Part shown: positions 48,526 through 64,000 of the stretch, piece by piece
Numbering within the stretch: position 1 is the first letter of the stretch
Layout of the letters: each line of letters starts with the position of its first letter
From: Reticulascus tulasneorum
Taxonomy: Eukaryota; Ascomycota; Sordariomycetes; Glomerellales; Reticulascaceae
Direction of reading: 5' to 3'
Assembly: GCA_001557505.1 (NCBI GenBank)
Contig: LSAX01000004.1
Coordinates: forward strand, 1,426,001 to 1,490,000
Length of the DNA: 64,000 bases
Program-made: the position numbers and the translations under genes
Notes under the pieces: model-generated
The model's input: the letters and a program-made list of their open reading frames with translations, nothing else
Database searches by the model: none
What the model was told of the DNA's origin: nothing

Positions 48526-51500
48526 CTAGAGATATATATCGCCGCAATCGCCATCAACCCATCGATGCCATGCTTCCTCGTAACCTCTTTCGAGGTCGAC
48601 GACCCATCTCCGCGTGTCAAAAAGCGCGCAAGTCCATTTATTGCTATAGAGCAACTTCCGCAACTCTGCTAGCCGGCCGAACCCTTCGCCGTAGCCTCGT
48701 TTCCCTGCGCTGTAGTGTAGCCCGTTGGCAAGGTTGATTGCGAAATTTTCGTATTCATCTTCGCATGACGCAATCAGCTCCTGAGCAGCCTGAAAGCCTT
48801 CCGAGTCATTGGGCAAAGCTCCCTTGAGAATGGACGCCGCCATGCGGGAGCACATTTTATATGGATATCTAGCCAGGGTCAGGAGGGGGGTGCTAGACCA
48901 GAGCACGTCGGCAGCAGTGGTATGAGCATTACACTCGGGCGTGTCGAGAAACAAATCACACACCCTAGCCCTTGAGATGTGCTGATGTTTTGGCGCCACG
49001 TCCGTGAAGTAGATACGGCTGGCCACTTCAGCCCCGGCCCACAGTTTCGCTGTCCTTCTCAGATTGGTCTCGCCTAACTCAGGGAAACGTAGGAGCCAAA
49101 GAATTGCCCTCGGAACACTGGACAGAATACGTAACCAGGCTCGAAATGTCGTGGGGTCAATCTTAACGGCAGCCATGTTAGAAATGTGCCTATGTTGGAA
49201 TTTCAGAAATGTCGGAGACTTACCTTGTATAGTTGGTTGAAATTGCCCAATATGATTGCGTCGTCTTGTAGATTGGGGAATAATTCCTTGCGCATCTCCC
49301 ACCTCCGGCGTTGCTCACCATCCCAAGATACTTTGCGCTCTTCGGGGTCGCTCGACTGGGCATGGTCGCAACAAAAGAACGTTTCTCGGCAGAAAATAAC
49401 GTTCTCGGAGTACACCCAATCCTCATCATTTCCCTCAGTCTCGTCACTAAAGACGTCCTCGAGATCGAGATTGCGGCGCCAGGGCCGCAATGTCTGAGGG
49501 GGAACAGCGGTACTGTCTGCGAGAATGTAATCGCACCATTCCGCTCCCAAAGTTCCCGCGAACCCCATGAATGACATCTGAATTGGAGCTGGTCTGGCAG
49601 CGAATATTTCATTGCGTGCGCCTCGGGTATAGCCATTGAGGTTGACCAATATGTGGATACCGTCCTGTACTATTTGTTCCACTAGCTTATCGGAAGTCCA
49701 ATTACTGACGTCTCGGAAAACAGGTGCCTCTCGTTCGATCTGCAGGCGGTGAATAGATCTGTCACTTGAAGTCGTAGCATAGCAAAACGCTTTGACGCGT
49801 GATTTGTCATGGAAACCAAACACTGATTGCATCCTTTGGTGGCTAGTAAGCGCGAATCCTACCAGGAGAGTTGATGTGCAGCCAAGAGAGACGACTTACA
49901 AGTGAGCGAGAGGATGGTTATTGAAGTCAGACGAGACGTAGCCAACATTTAGGTGGGGTGATGGTGGGCGTGGAGGCGGATATACCGAGCTAGACAACCA
50001 GGGGGAGCGTAATGTGGAGCAGGAAATTCTCAATGCATTTCGCTGTGATATCCGGCGGATGTCTTTAGCAGTAAGAGGACAGGTGAATGTGTGGAAAGGC
50101 AGGACAGTCGGCGCGGACGGTACTGTTAGGTTAGGCGGTATTCGAGCCCTCGGATATCCCGCAGCATCTTCATTGCCGAGAAGGTACTTGTCACGATACC
50201 ATCGCCGCATCGCAGCTCGAGTAGAACGCTCCACCAACCGTATTACAACAGAGCCTTCCCATGCCGCACCAGCCAACCTTCGAAGATTAATCGAAAGATC
50301 GAAAGATCCATCTGGCGTTGAGCATGTCGTATCCCGTAGCTGCGATATCAGGACTGAGATGACGCTGTCCTGTAATACACCACTGCCCCAGCCAGCGGCA
50401 TCGCCTAGCTGCCGTCGCACAATTTCTACAACTCGTTTCATAAGTCCACTTCCGCGGCCACGACTTTGAGCGTCAAGAAGCATCCCGTCCTCGTCAACAT
50501 GCCATCGATCGTATTTTCCGCCATGCAAAAGTACGCCGCCGCGGCCCTTCCAATCGCAGACCGAGTTCAAAGCAGTGGACAAACCGCAAACGGCCTCTGC
50601 AAAGTCTGGATTAGAATTGACAGCTCGCTTGTAGTACATGATGGCATCGCTAATGCGACCTCGATCTTTGACCGCATTGGCTAGATTGGTGAGGGCTATA
50701 TCGAAACTCCCATCGCAGGAGACAGCCTCCTCGTACATCTTGATAGCATGATCCAATTGTCCAATATCTTTGAGAAGAGAGCCAAGATTAGTGTGGAGGT
50801 GAACATGTTTTGGGTCCAGGCCCAGACCGTATGAGTAGTACGACAAGGCAAGGGCAAGGCCACTACCAGGCTGAATGCCAGGTATATTGTGATGCGTGGG
50901 TGGATCCGTGGATGATGTCTGGGGACCTGTCGGGGAAGATTGTTGCACGCTTGCAAGGAGGATGCCCACATTGTTAGCCGTCGACGGGCTCTCTTGGAGA
51001 GATAGAGAGAGATAATATAGGGCTAGAATGTCGCCAACGCCGCATGGCTGCCGCAATATGCTTGGACAGGATGCACCACTCGACATCGCATCCTGAAAGA
51101 TCTTTGCTAAAGATAGCAACGAATTGCTCGTCGTCTGGATGGCCGCTCTTCTGGGACTGCCTTCCGGCACAAAACAAAGGCCGGGCAGGTCACCATTCCC
51201 CGAAAAAACCAATCTTGCTGTATGCCGTGCTCTTTCCGGTGGCAAAAGCAATGGCCGGGAAATATTCAACGAGTCCTCGCTTCTCGACGCTGTATCATCT
51301 GGAGAAAGGACTGTTTGAATCCTGGTAACCAGAGCCTGGATGCATTGCATTCGTCTTCCCGTGCTGATAAGTACTGCTTCCTCAAAAGCCTCCGATGCCA
51401 TGCCAACCTCTTTCAAGCTATATAGCATTGTACCTTTGGCATGCACGAGGGCAAGAATCCGGCCGTTTTCACTCCCTGGAATCTCATATCCACTTGAACC

Positions 51501-53525
51501 AAAACCTGCACGGTTGGAGGGTTTTCTCTGTGGTTGGGCTCTTCGATTTTCTTGGTCTTCACCTATACTTCTCTCAGCAGACCGATTCTGCCCAGCAGAG
51601 GAAGCTTCGACATCAAAATCTCCGCCATCAGCAAACGGAATATGCGACGATGGCAATTTGAGTGACTTCTGGACAAAGCTGATGACCTCGACTGCTTCTC
51701 GACTTCTCTTTTTGTACAGAAGTCCAACAAGGTGCTCCACCGCCTCGAGATACTGTGGTCGAGTCTTGATCGCCTGCAGCCAGCATTTCTCGGCCTCTTC
51801 CTGGCGATTGAGGCAGTAGAGTGTTGCCGCCATGTTTGATACTGCTTCGACATGACTGTGAGAATGTCAGTATTCACAAACAGATTCTGGCTCAATAGCC
51901 AAGTAGCTAGTTGTCTACCTTGAGTCGAGTATCGTAATCCTAGTAAACCATTCCAAAGCTTCCTCATAGTGTTCAAGGCCATAATGTAGGCAGCCTCCAA
52001 GTAACATTCCGTCCACCCATTTCCATCCACTTTGTTCGCACAAGTGACTGAGCATTTCCAACGATGTCTTCGCATTGGATATTGGAGAGCCTTTGCCTTG
52101 ATCCGAGACACGGACCGGCGGGAAATACGAACTTGTGAAGCTCGTCGTCGGTGTGAAGTCACCTTCTTCGACACCCGGTTGGCGAGAATTCTTGGCCGCC
52201 AACTGAGGTGATATCGTTGGTCTGACTTGGCCAGTTACGGTAGAAGAATGGCTTGCAATATTTTTAAAGTAAGCATAGTTGGTTGGATACGATAAGGCTT
52301 GGGGAAGAGATCCGGGGCTTAGAGCTGGCTGCTTGGGCGGTTTGGGGTACATAAGTAACCGACCACCAGCATTGAAGTTGCCTCCTGGCCGCGCATGCTG
52401 AGTTTTCCGACTATGGTGAAGGTATGCAAGCAAATCTATGTAAGTGCGGTGAGCTTGCGCAAGCGCTTTCTCTCTAAAACGGGCTGGTACTAAGGAATCG
52501 ATACCCGCAGCGCGGGTGGCGAGGATGCGGCCAGGCTCAAGGGTCAGGGTGTCCAGATTGAGATAGGATGACCGAGCGATATTATGGTCATAATCGCTGT
52601 ACGAATAGGCGTCTCTAAGGCTGTTATGTTGGGAAGGCTGGTGTAAACTCGAGACTCTATGATGCTGATGATGCTGAAAATGGGATACAGGTAGAGCAAT
52701 GTAGTGCTCTGGCACGATTCTGCGGCTGAAGTCGTGGCTATATGTAGAATACCGAGGTCTATTCGCTTGTAGAAGAGCAGAAGTGCTGGGTAGTGCATCG
52801 TCGTTGGCTGGTGGTGCTGGACAAAAGGCCCTTGCATTAAAAGCAGTAGATCTTGAGTAATGTTGGTATGCGGTTCGCAGTAGGGCAGGTGTTTCGTGGA
52901 TATCGATGGGCCTGTATGGTGATGGAGCAGATAGTGGGATTGCCTGGGTTCCGGGGAGGTGAGCAAGTTGACCTTGACTGTCTTGATTGAACGGCCATTG
53001 TCGGTATGATGCTGGTATCGAATCAAAAGCCCCGATCATTCGGTCGTAACTGGATGACAAAGAGTGTCCGGCGGATTCCTGTTGTGCTTGAATGTGAGCG
53101 CCGTAGTCTGTCGGCGGACGGACTGTGTTTGGAGCAAGATTATTCAAGGAGGCTGGGAGAATCATGTGCTTCAACGGCGGGGGTCCAGGAGCCAGCTGGG
53201 CCGGCGAGCCATCATAGCCAGCATCGATGGTGCCATTTGGTGTTTTCCTCCTTAGTTGATGCTCGGGGAGATCGGCAAACTGCGACGGCCCGACGGTAGA
53301 GGTGGCTCGACGTTGCAAGGGCGGCCCTGGTTGCCCTGGACGTGACGTCCGGATAGGGAAGGCTCTCTGAGCTTGCGCATCGGAAAAGAAGGAAGATTCC
53401 TGAGAAAGGCGTGAGCCGTGGCTATTGGAAGGGTAGTCGGGATCCCGGTGGAGTGGGAAGGATGGCAAAGGCTCGAAGTTCGGAGGGGTTGGCACCATGC
53501 GGTGCATTTGAACTAGGGGTAACAT
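48526..53525 (-). CDS. TPR-containing O-GlcNAc transferase-like protein (GT41 family)
   Basis: Four exons (53525-51919, 51855-49900, 49833-49224, 49161-48526) encode 1602 residues. The first ~480 are low complexity. TPR repeats follow (GGCLHYGLEHYEEALEWF, NMAATLYCLNRQEEAEKCWL, HTNLGSLLKDIGQLDHAIKM, NLANAVKDRGRISDAIMYYK). The split catalytic region then shows NVGYVSSDFNNHPLAHLMQS, VNLNGYTRGARNEIFAARP, SFMGFAGTLGAEWCDY, NFNQLYKIDP and LWLLRFP. H1183 in NNHP and K1391 in YKID match residues important in animal OGT. The enzyme family puts GlcNAc (or fucose, in SPINDLY) on Ser/Thr of nuclear and cytosolic proteins. The second intron is taken to end at CCAAAG (49834) rather than at ACTAG, because that gives the conserved HLMQS. 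Start ATG 53525 is the first in frame. Confidence 0.9.
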
Positions 53526-54999
53526 GAGATATATCAAAGAAAAGAAAGTAAAGTAAAGTAAAATAAAGGTGAAGGAGTGAAACGAGAATGCGGCCGCTGT
53601 TCGCGCTATCGACAGTTCTAGTCACTGCATGCTGCTCAAAGCATGGCTGACGAGGCCGCTGACGGGCATCTGGGCTGGCCAGAGGGGCGACGGCGATGCC
53701 AACGCCAGGCAAAGACCAGAGCCAGAACCCAAAGTGGGCGTTTTGAGCCCTCAAATTCGCCTACACGAGAGATGGGTAAAGCAACTGATGAAGGATGGCG
53801 ACGATAAGGTGTGCAAGGTGACCGTTTCGGTGACTTTGCGATGGATCCACGATTTGATGTGGGAAAGAGATTAACGACGTTGGATGCACTAGTGAATAGA
53901 AGGTTTGGCGTCAAGTTTGAGGTCAGGTGGTTACCAACCAAGTACCTACTTTTGTACTGGATCATTCAAATCCCCCTCTACGGTCGATTTATTGTGCCAC
54001 AATGGGACTACTTGGAGTACCTCCTCAGTTCCCAGCTCTTACAGGCAAGTCCCTAATAATATTCAACGCGGGGGTGCTATGGTGGGGGGAAGGCAGAAAT
54101 TGGGGGGGAAGGGCGGGTCCGTTCCCTGCCAACAATATGTCCTAGAGAACTTTGTACCCAGTTGAAAATTCTCAAGCTATGTACCACCCTCCCCGACAAG
54201 CCTTTTGTTGTCTTCATAGCAGTATCTTGCTGCAAAGATTAATTAGTTCCGGTTTGAAACCTCGTGGACCAAAGTTCGTGGCGCTTCATATGGAAGAGTA
54301 TCTGTGGGTAGCAGGTTCTCGACCGCCTCTAAACACGTCTGTATACCATCCTTCACATTGAAAAGCAACGACACAAAGAGGCTTCTTCGTTACATCGATA
54401 AGATCGTGGAAAGCTCAAGCGAGGAAATGCTTGGCTCCGGGTTTTTTGGGGATTTTAGCATTACCTCGCTTGATTCCCACAGGTTCAATCTGGCTGGCGT
54501 CCAACATCAAAGGTACCAACACGTTCAGGCCAATGTAAGGACTATGATGAATCATGTTGGACAAGAAGGGCGACAATAGTTGGTGACAGTGAAAGATCTC
54601 GGCCGCAACGGCCAATGCTAAATCGCCAAAAGCGAATAGTCTCCCGAAGCATGTTTTGTCGGTTTCACAGATAGAATCATGAATAGTTATGTGGAGCCGT
54701 GAAATGGACCTCGACTTCCATGATAGACAGGGATGTCGCGGTGAGTATAGGATCCAGACAGTCATTTATCTTCCTTGTTACCAAAATTGAAACAAGACCA
54801 TGGAAAAGCTGGTAAATTTCAGAGTGTAGTCAAGGTGAGCGTCAGATGGCAGGAGAGCAGCAAGGGAACTGTAGTCGGCATGCGCTTAGCTTCGTGGAAT
54901 AGGCAAAGACGGATTTTTTGGATTGTGGTAGTCCCTTAATGCAGAACCAGTCCTATAACTCCAGAAGCCATGCGTGAGTTGCGGCCATTGGCCATGCCA
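53526..54999. other. intergenic region upstream of the O-GlcNAc transferase-like gene
   Basis: About 1.5 kb. It includes an AAAGT-type purine tract next to the start (53,538-53,570). No supportable gene; small ORFs overlap on both strands. Confidence 0.4.
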
Positions 55000-55734
55000 C
55001 TACTCGTCGGGAACTAGCAAACACTGTCAGCAGGATCCTTTCAAACCATTGATATCGACCTTACTGTCAATCTCCCCGGCATCGATAGCGTCGTTGATTG
55101 CCCTGGGGCTCTTTCCATCGACCTGACATCCAACACTGAAAGCCGTTCCTAGGACCTCTTTTACGGTTCCCTTCAGCTCCTTAGAGAAGGACTTGTATCG
55201 CATTGTTCGAGCAATCTCGATGATTTCGTCGAGAGCCACAGACTTGCTGTGCTTAATGTTCTTTTCTTTCTTTCTGTCTCGCGGGGGCTCTTTCAGCGCA
55301 CGGATAATGAGCGACGATGCAGTCGGTACAACAGAGACTGCTGCTTGTCGATTCTGAATCGTAAGTTTAACTGTGACTCGCAGTCCTTTCTGTCACGTCC
55401 TGTAAGTTATATTGCTCAAAGCTCCACAGTCTCAGTTGAGGCTCACCCAATCACCCGTGGCTTTCGCGATATCTTCGCCAACTTTCTTCGGAGACAGACC
55501 GAGGGGGCCAATCTTGGGAGCTAATGCGGAAGAGGCGCCAACTTCACCTCCAGTAGCCCGGAGGTGACTATAATTTTATCCTTGGTTAGTAACATGTAAC
55601 GGCGTAGCAGAGGCAACAAGTAATGTACTGACATGACCTTGATCTCATTGGGATCGAGCTTGGGAGCTAAAATCAAGTAAGTTCCAGTTAGAAAGAGTAC
55701 AATGCATGGGCACTGAGGAGGTTATCTTACGCAT
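55000..55734 (-). CDS. rpl12: 60S ribosomal protein L12 (uL11), five exons
   Basis: Exons 55734-55731 (ATGC only), 55666-55633, 55567-55447, 55389-55065 and 55013-55000 give exactly 165 residues, the standard length of eukaryotic L12. The assembled protein reads [58 protein letters not shown], and ends GEIDIPDE. The family is highly conserved, so each junction is well supported. All introns are 51-66 bases with GT...AG ends. L12 sits at the base of the ribosomal stalk, at the GTPase-associated centre, and binds 25S rRNA. Only exon 4 is long enough to stand out as an ORF, so the gene is easily truncated in annotation. The start is a 4-base coding exon and the stop lies in a 14-base exon. Confidence 0.96.
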
Positions 55735-56626
55735 TTTGATTGCTCTCGAAGTGAGGTCTGGTGCTAAAACTCGATGTTGGGTAAGGGAAAATATTCACGG
55801 CCTTCCGCGAGGTAGTGTGAAAACCGAGATGTGTGCGGTTCATCCAGCCCTAGCTACATTATTTTCTTGTGGTCCGCTGTACCACACCTTCCGACAAATT
55901 TTACCTGCCTGAAGCTATGGAAGAGGCGCCACATGTGGCTCAACCTCTAAAAAGCTGCACGATCACATGACTAAGGTAGCTTCAGGATACCTAGGTAGCG
56001 AAGGTGAGTTAGTTCCGACACCCCACACGGTGTCCATCACGTCCGTACAGGTTAGGTACCCAAGTACCTCATAGGATTGCGACCAAGCTTGCCTTCCGCT
56101 GTGAACCCCCCCCCGGCCCGCTAGAATTTGATCTTACACAACTGGCCCGCAGGGTCTGCCCATATCAGTGTCCGGCACCTAACATTTATTGTGGCTTAGC
56201 CCGTTGAAAAGAGCAAAGTGGTTGTGAGATGATGCAGTGGTGGTATGTAAACCCCGTTCGGACTCACCACGGGATAGCAGAAGCTATGCAGGCTCCCTCA
56301 CATTAATAGTCTTACAGCAGAATATAAGGTAAAGAGAAATATATCTTGTCGATTTCAATTCTCTCGCGGGGGTCATTTACAGCGCTTTGCGTGCATGACG
56401 TATGAATTATCTCAGGCTACCTAAGTCAGGGAAATCTAACTCTAATCACTTCCCATTCATTATCCGGCCTGTCAGACATTATCTACACATGCCATGGCAC
56501 AATGAATTTGCGAGCTCCTTCACTGCCCGTGTCTGGTCCGATAAACTCCTCAGTTTGTGCCGCTTACGGCCAATCTATCGCATGAATTGTCAGCATGTCT
56601 ATCGCACCTGCGGTATTAGGGATAGG
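55735..56626. promoter_or_regulatory. rpl12 upstream region
   Basis: About 0.9 kb between the L12 start and the SEC23 stop, both minus strand. It holds the L12 promoter. Visible are AGCCCTAGCT (about 55,846), a C9 run (56106-56114) and GATACCTAGGTAG / TTAGGTACCCAAGTACCT words (about 55,987 and 56,051). Confidence 0.4.
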
Positions 56627-59209
<2,583 letters not shown>

Positions 59210-59455
59210 CTCAGCACGCCAGTCAGGAAGAGAAGGTTATTGCTTAGTTGACTTGGTCGTGATGGTTGGGAAGCTATGGGTTCGCTGACACAGAAAAGAA
59301 TCGGTGAGTTCCAAAGATATTGCACCAAGGGTTGTTGCATTAACTGGTGTGGTGCTCTATTTCAGCTTCGACTACAGGCAACCATCATGGGAACGGTGTT
59401 CATACTAACAAGATGTGGATTTGGACAGGTTGCAAACCGTTAGTTTTAACCAGCA
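59210..59455. promoter_or_regulatory. compressed sec23 upstream region
   Basis: Only about 250 bases of ordinary composition separate the SEC23 start from the AT-rich block. Core promoter elements must sit here or within the block. Confidence 0.4.

Positions 59456-64000
<4,545 letters not shown>

Overview
This is a chromosomal window from a filamentous ascomycete fungus (Pezizomycotina). Genes are split by short introns of about 44-75 bases with GT...AG ends. The gene set is fungal housekeeping, and there is an FlbD/RCA-1 type conidiation regulator. The very AT-rich block at the right end is typical of fungi that mutate repeats (RIP). The FlbD sequence and GTAGGTAC-type intergenic words lean toward Sordariomycetes, perhaps Hypocreales; this is inference. 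I saw no tRNA, rRNA, CRISPR array or intact transposon.

Left third (1-26 kb), compact: the 3' end of a CDH1/fizzy-related APC/C activator, a GPC1 acyltransferase, cohesin SMC1, an unrecognised 59-codon ORF, TFIIE-alpha, an unrecognised two-exon small gene, a POL4-like family X DNA polymerase, an MGST3-like MAPEG protein, the pseudo-carboxypeptidase ECM14, a Sec7-PH ARF exchange factor with an apparent one-base frameshift, and SRP72.

Middle (26-54 kb), looser: three conserved but unnamed fungal proteins, an NCBP3-like RNA-binding protein with repeated ELFP motifs, the R2R3 Myb regulator FlbD, and a 1602-residue TPR O-GlcNAc transferase-like protein. Gene-free tracts of about 4.4, 3.5 and 5.8 kb lie between them. 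The longest is upstream of flbD.

Right end (55-64 kb): ribosomal protein L12 (uL11), whose first coding exon is only 4 bases, and COPII SEC23, which starts about 250 bases from an AT-rich block running to the window end. That block opens with a pure (ATT)76 microsatellite and has no long ORF.

These genes are not a pathway cluster. They share broad themes (secretion: SRP72, SEC23, ECM14, Sec7 GEF; chromosomes and repair: SMC1, POL4; expression: TFIIE, NCBP3, L12) but look like ordinary neighbours. The least explained items are the 93-residue two-exon gene near 11.7 kb, coding-looking sequence past the stop at 37.9 kb, the ELFP repeats, and the dispersed TAGGTA palindromes.
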